NCBI GenBank assembly: GCA_936450465.1 | Contig: OW388301.1 | Span: forward strand, 16,969,523 to 17,033,522 | Origin: Gibbula magus | Taxonomy: Eukaryota > Mollusca > Gastropoda > Trochida > Trochidae | Length of the DNA stretch: 64,000 nucleotides | Direction: 5' to 3' | In this document: positions 26,701 through 32,069 of the stretch, piece after piece | How the letters are laid out: every line of letters begins with the position of its first letter | Position numbering within the stretch: position 1 is the stretch's first letter | Translations under genes and position numbers: made by a program | The notes under the pieces: generated by a model | What the model was told of the DNA's origin: nothing | The model's database searches: none | The model's input: only the letters and a program-made list of their open reading frames with translations

Positions 26701-29700
26701 ATTAACAACCTTGAACGTATTGCCTACTGGTGCGTTTTTACCTCCTGTAAAAATGTTACCAATTGATTCAAATGGTTGAAATTCAATAGTAATAGTTCAA
26801 ACCTGCACGGGTCGTCAACAGCAGTACGATATTGGCCATTTTTCAAGTTATCCCGGGGAAAACTCCCCGCTGTTTTACTGTCGCGAATTATTCTGAATGC
26901 CTAATACCATTACGTGTATCTATTTTGAGAAAGAAACTTAAACAAATTGACACTAAAACCGATTTAGTTTTATTAAATTATGTAAAATCATGTGGTTGTA
27001 GTGATTATTTCACTAGTTCGTAGAGTCACTGAATATATTATTAAAGGAATATTCCATCTCAAAATGAAAATAAAGCTAATAAAAGAATGTTTGTTGGGCT
27101 AGTGATACATCCTATTTAATATTTTTAGGCACTTTGCAACATCTGTAATAAAATTTCAAACCGAGAAAAAAATCGCAATTATCAAGCTCTCAGGGCCCCG
27201 CAGTGTTTCCAGAACGAGAGCGTGAAACGAAGAGATTACGATAAGAAAGACATACCGCGAAATTAGGAGGGCCCTTAAGATTCCCCCCTGCTGTAGGCCA
27301 CATTTGTGGCCTAAGGAGATTTTATAAATTGACACGTCAATGACTTTTGACCCTTTGACATACATACACAAAAGTGTGTGACGAAGTTCCGTGAGTCATG
27401 AAAAAGTTCGCATTTTCCGAATCAGAAATCAACAGGCTTTCAAGTGATGAACAATGTAATTGGTATCACTGGTACTGTAAAATTATATTTTGTTGAGGAA
27501 TGATTAATTAACAACCTTGAACCTATTGCCTACTGGTACTGTAAAATTATATTTTGTTGAGGAATGATTAATTAACAACCTTGAACCTATTGCCTACTGG
27601 TGCGTTTTAACGTACTGTAAAAATGTTACCAATTGATTGATTGCCGACTTACCGCCCTTGGGAGAGGAATTTTACGCATCCCCTACTCCACTGTTTTAAG
27701 TTTCGTCTGTGTTAACGTTGAAATAGCATACCTATAGAGGAGGTTGGCATAGTAGGTCTAGTCAACAGGTAAGTATAAATAATTACATTTAATCAAAAAC
27801 GTACTATTTTTTGTATGGAAATTACGTATTTGGAATTATTAAAATACTAGTTGAAGTGCATTTACTTGAAGCAAATTCAATGATTTATTCATATCAAACA
27901 ATTTTATAATCCTATAAAAATGCATTATGAAAATTACTCCTAGCAATATATATTATCATTATTTTATTCTACTAAGGAAAGGTTGTATTACATGTATTTG
28001 TTAAAAAGTAAAACGCGTTTTTGTTTTAATTGCTCAATGAGCCAAACATAATTGGTTATTAACCTTTCTGTATATTTCTTCAGGTATTCAGGTCAATCAC
28101 AGACTGCAGGTCGACGAATGCAAATACAATCAATGTGAAAATTTCTTTCTCGACTTTTCATTGCACCTCAAGTAGGCCTAGTTGATAAATTTACTAATTT
28201 TGGCCATTGAGATATATGGAAGTATTATTTTAGTTTGTAACTGAGTCTAATTTCTTTGATTCGTGGTGCTTAAATTTATAATGCGCATGCGCGAACAAGA
28301 CTTACGCTTCGTGAACGTTTTATTCAATCAACCTGAGCAGCCTTGAAGAACTGATGGACTATTAAATATGATGTTTTCAGCGCCATGATCAAAGTTCTGT
28401 GTATTTTAGTGTCACTACAGGTTTTTAATCAGTTGTATTTCATAAGAATGTGTAGCAGGAGTGAAAATACAAATTTCAACATCCAGGGAGATTCGAATCC
28501 GTGACAGTTCTACGCTGAGCTAAATTGAGCTAAAGGGACATCCCACTAGTCCAAGCTAGTAGGAACGTTATTGACCTCACCCTGCCACAAATGCACAACA
28601 CAATGATGAGTGCTCAGCGTAAACACACAGCAAGTCCAGTTTATTGTACAAACTCTACCGCACAAAGATGTACAGAGTTTACAATCAAAACTCCTTCCAC
28701 GGATTTAGCTGGTGTGTCAATGACGCCATTTTTTAAAGAAATATAGCTTTTCAAACCGTGTTATAACATCTATGAAATTAACACAAATGACAAACAAATA
28801 CATTTCAAAGAAAACATTTGAATAACTTGTTTTTGAATAGGCGAATTTACAGTGTTGTGACAAAAGAATCATTTTTGTGCAGTGGAGCTCATTACATGAC
28901 ATTGTTGACATTACGACAACGCTACCCGAACCGAAACTTTGATTGTATTTTTCTTTTCAACTTTTCAAGACCATATGTACATAAATTTAATAAAAACAGA
29001 CAATTGCAAATGTCAGTTCTAACCTTGGTCTTAAAAGGAATATTCAGTGTGGTATTTAGAATAGATTTAAATTATTAGAAGTGTTTATTTGAACAGATTT
29101 GTGAAGGAAATGCACTATTGGAGGCGACGAGTATTTGGGAACTGTCATGTTTCGCGATGTCAATGAATGTTTGAAGTTGAAATACTTAAAAACTGCAATG
29201 ACATTATGCTTATATTTTGAAAACAGAAAAGTGAATAGATATTTTAGCCCTTTTTGTAAATTTAATTAGGATTGATGCCTTATTTTACAAATATTTCACC
29301 CGTCAATAAATGCGTAGGTAATTGAAGAATATCCATTGTTATAAATAATGTCGAAATTGTATAAATACAATGAAGATCGTTTATGACAAACTCCTATATG
29401 TATCGTCATCATAATTTTTCCTAGTGTAAATTCAATTCTGAAAAAATATAGGTGTAAAAATTGTCTGCATACATAATTATTGACAAAATAATTCGAGTTT
29501 TTGAAATGCAGTACAATTTAAGAACTGCTTTATTATTTCATTTTATTCATCAACAAGTGTAAAAAAATATATATTTACAGTGAATAAAAATTAATTATGG
29601 CAATAGTCAGTTAGTACAAAATGTTATTCAAAATTCTTTTTAAATTAGGTTATTTAGTTAGGTATTCGTACATCCTGTATCTCTATGTGATGTAATTGTT

Positions 29701-29913
29701 ACAAGCTTACAAATCTGACGCTCTCTGTAAAACCGGAAAACAATCCATCAGACTAAATGTTAAACCCAACATCATCATCATCATGAAAATGATCATCAGC
29801 ATCATATGGGATATACACATGTCATGCAATAATAGTTTATATTTACCTGCACTGACAGTAATCAACATCCAGGTAATCCACAGGAAACTTATCAGGTGGA
29901 AAGGGTGAGACAT
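1..29913 (-). CDS. Gene A: mosaic LRR-containing GPCR (GRL101/LGR-like), 15 exons, 3' end outside window
   Basis: Predicted cell-surface receptor assembled by hand. Order on the minus strand: signal peptide (29847-29913), sushi (20385-20576), spacer (17728-18228), two ephrin-receptor-like modules (15076-15231, 14491-14649), C-type lectin domain (11428-11613, 10796-10883, 9769-9911), linker (9645-9683), LDLa exons (9268-9423, 7934-8047, 5034-5150, 4118-4243, 2516-2632), then LDLa-LRR-7TM (1-1378). All introns are GT-AG. All are phase 1 except one phase-2 intron inside the lectin domain, where the split TGG rebuilds the lectin Trp. The sum is 3,539 nt, open throughout, about 1,180 residues before the window edge. 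LDLa-LRR-7TM is the known architecture of snail GRL101 and of relaxin-type LGRs. The sushi/ephrin-like/lectin ectodomain is unusual for them. Joining the distal exons into one gene rests on strand, order and phase, not on transcripts; two adjacent genes remain possible. Confidence 0.72.
1379..2515. other. Intron of gene A, no further signal
   Basis: AT-rich intron between the LRR/7TM exon and LDLa repeat 5. I see no extra LDLa-like exon or transposon terminus; only simple short repeats such as 'gacatca' near 2400. Confidence 0.5.
2516..2632 (-). CDS. Gene A exon 14: LDLa repeat 5
   Basis: A 39-codon phase 1-1 exon: [20 protein letters not shown], then [18 protein letters not shown]. Six Cys and the EDE-x-x-C ending are present. 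Acceptor CTGTTAAAG (weak pyrimidine tract), donor GTAAGT. The G-to-E junction codon leads straight into the last LDLa of the LRR exon. Confidence 0.88.
2633..4117. other. Intron of gene A with a tRNA-like SINE remnant
   Basis: AT-rich intron. The only structure I recognise is a minus-strand tRNA-like segment near 3205-3290, listed separately. Confidence 0.5.
3205..3290 (-). repeat. tRNA-derived SINE head remnant
   Basis: On the minus strand a canonical B box (GGTTCGAATCC, plus coordinates 3219-3229) is preceded by a tRNA-like arm with CGGATCA in the anticodon region and followed by CGCCACGGTCCCGGCAAC. The layout matches the heads of the SINEs at 10.7 and 37.4 kb. The A box is badly diverged, so the copy is old. 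Confidence 0.5.
4118..4243 (-). CDS. Gene A exon 13: degenerate LDLa repeat 4
   Basis: A 42-codon phase 1-1 exon: [20 protein letters not shown], then [20 protein letters not shown]. The front half is a normal LDLa, but the fourth Cys is replaced (FRDG where FCDG or RCDG is expected) and the closing Cys is displaced. A Cys codon (T|GT) is formed exactly at the splice junction with exon 14. Acceptor TTTTTTCAG, donor GTAAGC. Disulfide pairing and Ca binding are doubtful in this module. Confidence 0.82.
5034..5150 (-). CDS. Gene A exon 12: LDLa repeat 3
   Basis: A 39-codon phase 1-1 exon: [20 protein letters not shown], then [18 protein letters not shown]. All six Cys and the SDE end are present. 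The acceptor has a run of pyrimidines (TTTTTTCAACAG) and the donor is GTAAGC. LDLa modules near LRRs in relaxin-type LGRs take part in receptor activation; a similar role here is only inference. Confidence 0.9.
6731..6846. repeat. Small foldback repeat
   Basis: The left arm CTTCTGATATCAAATATATC is the reverse complement of the right end (..tatttgatatcagaag, ending 6846), with the AACAC/GTGTT inner parts also pairing. Total span about 116 bp. It is probably a tiny MITE or hairpin in the intron between LDLa 2 and LDLa 3. Confidence 0.55.
6850..7100 (+). repeat. Two diverged copies of a ~125-bp unit
   Basis: The stretch with 'tctccagaacaacgagctc...tgtacagactccttgg' is repeated, diverged, as 'tctccagtacaaaaagctc...tgtatagagactctttgg'. 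I recognise no coding content. Confidence 0.4.
7316..7671. mobile_element. MITE with TTAA target duplication
   Basis: Starts AGGGGCAGTAGCAC and ends with its near reverse complement (GTGATACTGCCCCT), each side flanked by TTAA (7312-7315 and 7672-7675). Length 356 bp, no ORF. TTAA targets are used by piggyBac and Kolobok families; the AGGGGCAG terminus is not the CCC start of piggyBac, so Kolobok-like is the better guess. Confidence 0.65.
7934..8047 (-). CDS. Gene A exon 11: LDLa repeat 2
   Basis: A 38-codon phase 1-1 exon giving [20 protein letters not shown] and then [17 protein letters not shown]. This is a complete six-Cys LDLa module with the DxSDE Ca-binding end. Acceptor ATTTTTCAG, donor GTATGT. 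A broken copy of its first 13 codons with the adjacent intron lies upstream at 8263-8301, so this exon has been through a local tandem duplication. Confidence 0.9.
8048..8480 (-). repeat. Tandem duplication of intron sequence next to LDLa exon 11
   Basis: Sequence following the exon 11 acceptor (agttactattatagg..aatgtctttggcat..attaattcattccaacat) recurs about 255 bp further on (agttactagtatagc..cagtgcctttggcat..ttacttcattccaatat). Identity is moderate, so the duplication is old. Confidence 0.6.
8263..8301 (-). pseudogene. Decayed duplicate of LDLa exon 11
   Basis: Preceded by an intact acceptor (TTGTTTCAG), it reads [12 protein letters not shown] and then a stop, aligning with [13 protein letters not shown] of the functional exon. 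The rest of the LDLa module is missing and no donor follows. It is therefore a pseudo-exon created by the local tandem duplication. Confidence 0.65.
9268..9423 (-). CDS. Gene A exon 10: LDLa repeat 1
   Basis: A 52-codon phase 1-1 exon. After a linker ([19 protein letters not shown]) comes [20 protein letters not shown], then [11 protein letters not shown]. This fits the back of the LDL-receptor class A pattern, F-x-C..C-D-G-x-x-D-C..DE-x-x-C, with the acidic Ca-binding end intact. The first Cys of a standard six-Cys module is not obvious, so it is somewhat diverged. Acceptor TTTTTCAG, donor GTGAAT. Confidence 0.8.
9645..9683 (-). CDS. Gene A exon 9: short linker exon (tentative)
   Basis: A 39-nt candidate exon between the lectin domain and the first LDLa exon, peptide [13 protein letters not shown] after joining. 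Acceptor ATAATGTAG; donor GTGAAA in phase 1, matching both neighbours. If the reading is extended past this donor it runs [11 protein letters not shown] and stops, which looks like the end of a CUB domain (compare the common GF-x-A ending), so this may instead be a remnant of a lost CUB exon. It could be skipped: exon 8 to exon 10 is also phase compatible. Confidence 0.35.
9769..9911 (-). CDS. Gene A exon 8: C-type lectin domain, C-terminal third
   Basis: A 143-nt exon, phase 2 in, phase 1 out, acceptor GTTTCTTAG, donor GTAAGC. Peptide [20 protein letters not shown], then [20 protein letters not shown]. It carries the conserved C..W-x-D..C......F-I-C-x-x ending of C-type lectin domains. The canonical WND site is WSD here, so one Ca ligand position is changed. 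The lectin fold is complete over exons 6-8 (about 139 residues, normal length). Confidence 0.9.
10565..10726 (-). mobile_element. tRNA-derived SINE (truncated)
   Basis: The minus strand has an A box TAGCGTAGTGG (10707-10717) and a B box near GGTCCGAATCC (10662-10672), followed by the family body CTGCAGTAGAGAACTGTTCT, then ACACGCAGTAAG..GGGTGCAATGCT, shared almost word for word with the SINE at 37.4 kb. Homology stops near 10565. Confidence 0.75.
10796..10883 (-). CDS. Gene A exon 7: C-type lectin domain, middle
   Basis: An 88-nt exon, phase 1 in and phase 2 out. Peptide [13 protein letters not shown], then [16 protein letters not shown], the W-x-D/x..Y-x-x-W loop of C-type lectins. The final Trp is split TG|G across the phase-2 intron, which explains why this junction differs from all others in the gene. 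The usual EPN or QPD sugar-specificity tripeptide is not visible here (the text is NTP), so Ca-dependent sugar binding is uncertain. Confidence 0.85.
11428..11613 (-). CDS. Gene A exon 6: C-type lectin domain, N-terminal third
   Basis: A 62-codon exon, acceptor CATTTTCAG, donor GTGAGT. The peptide starts [18 protein letters not shown] and continues [20 protein letters not shown], then ...EKFLLGKL. This is the first half of the C-type lectin fold: W-x-x-[FY]-x-x-x-C-Y, W-x-x-A-x-x-x-C, and the G-x-x-L-x-x-I/V strand. It ends with YI plus a split Gly codon completed by exon 7. The intron begins with a long (TA)n run on the acceptor side. Confidence 0.9.
11650..11714. repeat. (TA)n microsatellite
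   Basis: About 32 uninterrupted TA dinucleotides close to the lectin exon 6 acceptor and near the 5' edge of the Penelope-like element. The short ORFs of repeated Ile-Tyr here are artefacts of the repeat. Confidence 0.95.
11955..13752 (+). mobile_element. Penelope-like element, RT plus GIY-YIG endonuclease (degenerate)
   Basis: Inserted antisense in the gene A intron before the lectin domain. Frame 1 reads [39 protein letters not shown], a stop at 12321-12323, then [20 protein letters not shown] and [16 protein letters not shown]. After a T-run frameshift near 12720-12727 come [20 protein letters not shown] and [12 protein letters not shown] (the RT catalytic region with DD), the thumb [25 protein letters not shown], and at 13413-13751 the endonuclease [19 protein letters not shown] with the CxxC and YIG of Penelope GIY-YIG domains. 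Several frameshifts and stops make it inactive. The 5' end is probably truncated. Confidence 0.9.
13756..14490. other. Intron of gene A
   Basis: Sequence rich in TGACGT-like words flanks the Penelope element on both sides (11760-11850 and 13760-13830: gacgttatg..gacgtcac), possibly element UTR or a duplicated target. Nothing coding was recognised. Confidence 0.35.
14491..14649 (-). CDS. Gene A exon 5: ephrin-receptor-like (GCC2/GCC3) module 2
   Basis: A 53-codon phase 1-1 exon with acceptor ATGTTCCAG and donor GTAAGT. Motifs [36 protein letters not shown] and QLDC give six regularly spaced Cys, and the module is clearly a diverged repeat of exon 4. Tandem modules of this kind normally form an elongated, disulfide-braced stalk. 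The next exon in the chain is the start of the lectin domain, across an intron holding the Penelope-like element. Confidence 0.87.
15076..15231 (-). CDS. Gene A exon 4: ephrin-receptor-like (GCC2/GCC3) module 1
   Basis: A 52-codon phase 1-1 exon. Peptide motifs: [31 protein letters not shown] and a closing SEC. This is the repeat pattern C-P-x-G..C-x-x-C-P-x-G-x-Y-Q..C..C-P..T of the TNFR/EGF-like GCC2_GCC3 or Ephrin_rec_like family, found in extracellular matrix and adhesion proteins. Acceptor CATTCTCAG; donor GTAATA is weaker than the others in this gene. The junction to the next module makes an Asn codon. Confidence 0.85.
15232..17727. other. Intron of gene A with a hairpin-ended repeat
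   Basis: AT-rich; the only structured item is the repeat at 16680-17050. The short ORFs here have no recognisable similarity. Confidence 0.4.
16680..17050 (+). repeat. Dispersed repeat with terminal hairpin, copy 1
   Basis: Shares about 370 bp with 22283-22701: 'gacgagca.tgaaatac', 'tatcagtgaaataaac', 'atttgacgtcataaaacaat', 'tgacgggt..cggcgtgaaaac', and the same 3' hairpin. The hairpin (16957-17048) pairs TACCATGTTTATCTCATCTC with GATGAGATAAACATGGTA; the stem is about 35 bp with a short loop. No coding potential. Confidence 0.75.
17728..18228 (-). CDS. Gene A exon 3: 167-codon extracellular spacer of unknown fold
   Basis: Open phase 1-1 exon with acceptor TCTGACAG and donor GTGAGT. It begins [15 protein letters not shown], has Cys in [29 protein letters not shown] and RDTC, an Arg/Lys/Glu-rich probably helical middle, and two or three N-glycosylation motifs (NCT, NVS, NNVT). 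I recognise no Pfam domain. By position, between a sushi module and ephrin-receptor-like modules, it resembles the Cys-containing spacer in SVEP1/polydom-type proteins; that comparison is from memory and is structural context, not demonstrated homology. Confidence 0.78.
18485..19490 (+). mobile_element. Non-LTR retrotransposon RT fragment (CR1/Jockey/L2-like), degenerate
   Basis: Antisense to gene A between the sushi and spacer exons. Conserved RT blocks are [34 protein letters not shown] (RT block A), [15 protein letters not shown] (block B), and [13 protein letters not shown] (catalytic FADD), followed by the C-terminal [20 protein letters not shown] and [12 protein letters not shown]. Stops and frameshifts occur near 18660, 18990-19100 and 19160. 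No 5' endonuclease part was seen, so it is 5'-truncated. Confidence 0.87.
20385..20576 (-). CDS. Gene A exon 2: sushi (CCP/SCR) domain
   Basis: A 64-codon phase 1-1 exon with strong splice sites (acceptor TTTGACAG, donor GTACTA). The peptide reads [16 protein letters not shown], then a Cys-rich middle (KTCDVTCNP), and ends [11 protein letters not shown]. This is the sushi pattern of Cys, Pro-x-x-NG, paired Cys, W and terminal Cys. Sushi modules are extracellular protein- or glycan-binding folds. The first part of this exon and the intron before it are duplicated at 26239-27269 and, intron part only, at 27269-27640. Confidence 0.85.
20491..21515 (-). repeat. Source segment A (sushi exon start plus intron) duplicated at 26.2 and 27.3 kb
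   Basis: The first 85 bp of sushi exon 2 together with about 940 bp of the preceding intron recur as copy B (26239-27269), and part (20706-21027) again as copy C (27269-27640). Identity looks high (about 93-97% by eye). The segment contains a C homopolymer of about 23 (20720-20742) whose length differs between copies. Confidence 0.85.
22283..22701 (+). repeat. Dispersed repeat with terminal hairpin, copy 2
   Basis: Second copy of the 16.7 kb family. Here the hairpin (22563-22700) is longer: outer stem TACCATGTTTATCTCATCTC..GATGAGATAAACATGGTA plus an inner, near-palindromic ATATTTTCACTCGTGG..CCACTCGTGAAAATAT. The extra inner arm is missing in copy 1. Class unknown; no ORF. Confidence 0.78.
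23194..23300. repeat. Long, nearly perfect foldback palindrome
   Basis: Arms of about 45 bp, TTAAGTAATTAATAACGTTT.. and ..AAACGTTATTAATTACTTAA, are separated by about 14-16 bp (tgtatagacataca). Flanking ATGGTA/TACCAT extends the symmetry. It may be a recent foldback MITE; it would form a cruciform and is hard to sequence. Confidence 0.8.
23574..23697 (+). repeat. DIRS left inverted terminal repeat
   Basis: About 124 bp, starting TTGACTAGACTTACTATGCC and ending near GGTAAGTCGGCAA. Its reverse complement matches 27641-27768 with scattered differences. Confidence 0.8.
24178..24520 (+). pseudogene. Putative DIRS Gag-like remnant
   Basis: GC- and Pro/Arg/Gln-rich reading (e.g. [20 protein letters not shown], then [17 protein letters not shown]) upstream of RT, the normal place for Gag in DIRS elements. 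No diagnostic motif is visible and the frame breaks, so the label rests on position and composition. Confidence 0.4.
24600..25480 (+). pseudogene. DIRS reverse transcriptase start fused to RNase H region
   Basis: At 24640-24740 the text reads [28 protein letters not shown], the opening of a DIRS RT, but the catalytic core is missing. The reading moves directly to [17 protein letters not shown], then [36 protein letters not shown] (RNase H and tether), and [49 protein letters not shown], typical of DIRS/Ngaro polyproteins. In-frame stops occur near 25074 and 25110. Confidence 0.78.
25500..25847 (+). pseudogene. DIRS tyrosine recombinase, C-terminal part
   Basis: The 115-residue frame ending at 25847 contains [15 protein letters not shown] (the H-x-x-R box) and [11 protein letters not shown] with the probable nucleophile Tyr. 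These are the hallmarks of the YR integrase of DIRS elements. The N-terminal catalytic Arg region lies in another frame or is lost, and the frame differs from that of the RNase H part. Confidence 0.78.
26239..27269 (-). repeat. Copy B: truncated sushi exon plus intron inside DIRS repeats
   Basis: Homologous to 20491-21515. It keeps the exon acceptor (26325-26326) and the first ~28 codons of the sushi domain ([20 protein letters not shown]), then breaks off at about 26239 into DIRS sequence, so the rest of the sushi fold and its donor are missing. As an exon it is a pseudogene; reading through gives about 35 further codons of transposon sequence and a stop. Confidence 0.85.
27269..27640 (-). 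repeat. Copy C: partial intron copy with an internal ~60-bp tandem duplication
   Basis: Begins GGGCCCTTAAGATTCCCCCC, equivalent to 20706, and ends at the right DIRS repeat. The stretch from TACTGGTACTGTAAAATTAT to 'acctattgcc' is present twice in tandem (about 27475-27537 and 27537-27597). Confidence 0.85.
27641..27768 (-). repeat. DIRS right inverted terminal repeat
   Basis: Reads TTGCCGACTTACCGCCCTTG, then CATCCCCTACTCCACTG..GGCATAGTAGGTCTAGTCAAC, the inverse of the left repeat. Confidence 0.8.
27769..29846. other. Intron 1 of gene A, mostly unannotated
   Basis: AT-rich. A stretch at about 28490-28540 has a T-arm-like GATTCGAATCC on the minus strand and could be a worn SINE head. Otherwise I see nothing convincing. 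Confidence 0.35.
29847..29913 (-). CDS. Gene A exon 1: signal peptide
   Basis: Encodes a short N-terminus starting [20 protein letters not shown] and ending near SAG, a textbook secretion signal: a hydrophobic core of about 15 residues followed by small residues for signal peptidase. It ends at a GTAAAT donor in phase 1, which fits the phase-1 acceptor of the sushi exon 9 kb downstream; the junction codon becomes GCT (Ala). An in-frame ATG five codons upstream (29928) could also start translation, and the frame stays open further upstream. The assignment to gene A is inference from strand, phase and the absence of another signal sequence before the sushi exon. No TATA box or 5' UTR intron was identified. 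Confidence 0.5.
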
Positions 29914-30489
29914 ATTTACAATAAACATGACTTTACTACCGTCTGGACAGGCATCATGTGTGGGGAAATATGTAGAAATGATTTCTATATGAATGCATTT
30001 ACTGATAGGTCCCCAAATGGTATTGGGACATTTTACATGAACTTTCATGCTCATACCATAATGAACAACAATAATGTCAAACTTAAATTATTCATGAAAA
30101 TATTAAAATATTGATGCAGAAGCTGTTCTGGGAGTATGCGGTATATGAAGCTAATTGCTATAATCATCAACACTATATAATTAGTTGATAACTTTTCTTT
30201 TCTTTAATTTATAAAATGTTTTTATTGTTCCAAGTGGTACATGCATGTTTCATCTAAACAATTGTCAAAGCTGATACAAGTATAGGTTCCAGAGTTTAAA
30301 CATTTAACATAAACAGTCATTTTGGGTTAAAGACTGGGAATAGAGGAAGCCATTTTATGGAGAAAGTGTCAAATTCATGATTTCTGTTGAATTTAAATTT
30401 TCAACTGTAAATATATCTTTTAAGATTTTAAGAAATGTTTTACATTTTGACATAATAGATTTAAAGCTGCAAACCTAAATTTCTCTTTT

Positions 30490-31740
30490 GGCGGCAAAGA
30501 TTATGTGATTATGTAATGGGTCAGCCCTTGATGTACCAAACCAAACAGTACATTTTGTGAAATTAAATAACTGTATGTTTTGAATAATTCAATTTCAAGT
30601 TTGTTCCAAATAAAATGTGTTTCCTCGCATTCCCAATATACATGACATAAACTTGCATCATCATCATTACAGAAAGAACACAGTGTATTGTCAACTAATT
30701 TAATTTTCTTAAGTTCTTTTTTTTGTATAGATGATTCCATGTACAAATTTCAATTGAAAGTCTAATTGTTTAATATCCTTTACATTTTTTCTATAGATAT
30801 TAAAATTCAAATGCCATTCAGAATCGGTATCTTCAAACATACTTTCCCATTTGAGGCAAATAGAAGGTGTAATACTGTCAGACAGTAATTTATCATACAA
30901 TTTCCTTGAACCTTTTGTTGGGGGCCATGAAGTCTTTATGTAAGGAGTTGATATGGTGATGCTTTAAATGTCTGTCATACGGGTCCTTTTCTTAGAATCA
31001 AGTAAAATAAAAAATATATAATCAAGATCCATATGCGTACCCCTAATCCTATATTAAGTTTTCAAATCCACAAAACTAATCCAACCCTGTTCATCATATA
31101 AACCCCTAATGGTTACATTTCCTTTATTTGCCCAGTGTCTGATAAAGTGGTTCGGGTATTTGTAAGTTATGAATAAGCCATATTGGTTGAGATGAAATTT
31201 CATTTACATTATTTTCAGTTATGTTTTTTTCCCTTTAGGATGTCCATGCATTCAGAGCATCTCTCTTAAATGGATTTTGGTTTTGACAATATCATGAAAA
31301 TCTGCCCCGTATTTTACAAATCTTTTACTGGGAAATTGCATATATTGCTCATATTAGTTTTTCTCATATATAGTCTGAGCATAGATAATTTGATGGCATT
31401 GACAAAATTCTTAATACCAATCATAATCATTTTTCATAACTGTGCGTTAAATTTTGTCAATCTTTTCATTCCAAAATAATCTGAAAAAAATTCTTTCAAA
31501 AGAGGTGATAAATTCATCAGGCAGGTTCGGTAAACTTTTTAAAATATTGACCAATTTTGAAAGAGCTAATGTTAATAACAGTAATGTTACCCATCAATGT
31601 CAAATGTCTTTTTTTCCACGTTCCTAGTAATCTGTTAATGTCCTCTAGCCTTTTTCTAGTGTTGATAACCCACAAATCATTCAAATTTGGAGTAAATTTA
31701 ATTCCTAAAACTTCAATTTCCTATCCTTCCCTTTCAATTT
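30490..31740 (-). mobile_element. L1-like LINE 3' region, degenerate
   Basis: The minus strand gives LGIKFTPNLNDLWVINTRKR, then LLGTWKKRHLTLMGNITVIN (RT thumb/connection of L1-type elements), and near the 3' end WHLNFNIYRKNVKD and CSFCNDDDASLCHVYWECEE, the C-terminal zinc-knuckle pattern C-x-F-C..L-x-H-x-x-W-x-C. Many stops and frameshifts make it old and inactive. It lies just upstream of the putative gene A first exon, in the same orientation. Confidence 0.8.
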
Positions 31741-32069
31741 TAAATCCACACAAATTGTATCTCTGCAAACTGCTTTTGTATTGTATTGCATTTGTATATT
31801 AAAATATCCTGACAAACATGTGTTTGTTAATTCGCTTAGGAAATGGGCAATACCTATCACAATAAAAAGCTATAATCTTATTCACCCATAACAATCGTCC
31901 TAATTTGCTTCAAACTTTAGTTGCATAATACGTTATAAAGTATATAAAGTTTGAGTACTTTCTTATATATTATCTGTGTGTGTCTGTCTTCCTTCGACCT
32001 CACTATCTTTCTTGTCCTCTTTGCTGTAAAAATAACATGAATGTATATACAATATCAACAAGGAGACAG

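Larger units (their letters stand above)
23574..27768 (+). mobile_element. DIRS-like retrotransposon with inverted terminal repeats, RT core deleted, carrying host sequence
   Basis: The left terminal repeat (23574-23697) and the right one (27641-27768) are inverted copies, e.g. GGAGTAGGGGATG on the left against CATCCCCTACTCC on the right. Such inverted repeats with a tyrosine recombinase define DIRS elements. Inside lie a Gag-like region (about 24180-24520), the start of RT, RNase H, and a tyrosine recombinase. The body reads plus strand, opposite to gene A, in its first intron. A segment of 26176-26190 repeats the terminal word GGCATAGTAGGTCTA and may be the internal complementary region. 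Sequence 26239-27640 is not DIRS but copies of the sushi-exon region. Confidence 0.8.

Noticed and set aside
29696..30054. Longer 115-codon minus ORF around the signal peptide
   Set aside because: Only the part from Met at 29913 or 29928 to the GTAAAT donor has signal-peptide character; the low-complexity Met run after the donor is intronic (tcatcatcatc).
31270..31802. Plus-strand ORFs of 69 and 81 codons
   Set aside because: Antisense of the decayed L1-like LINE.
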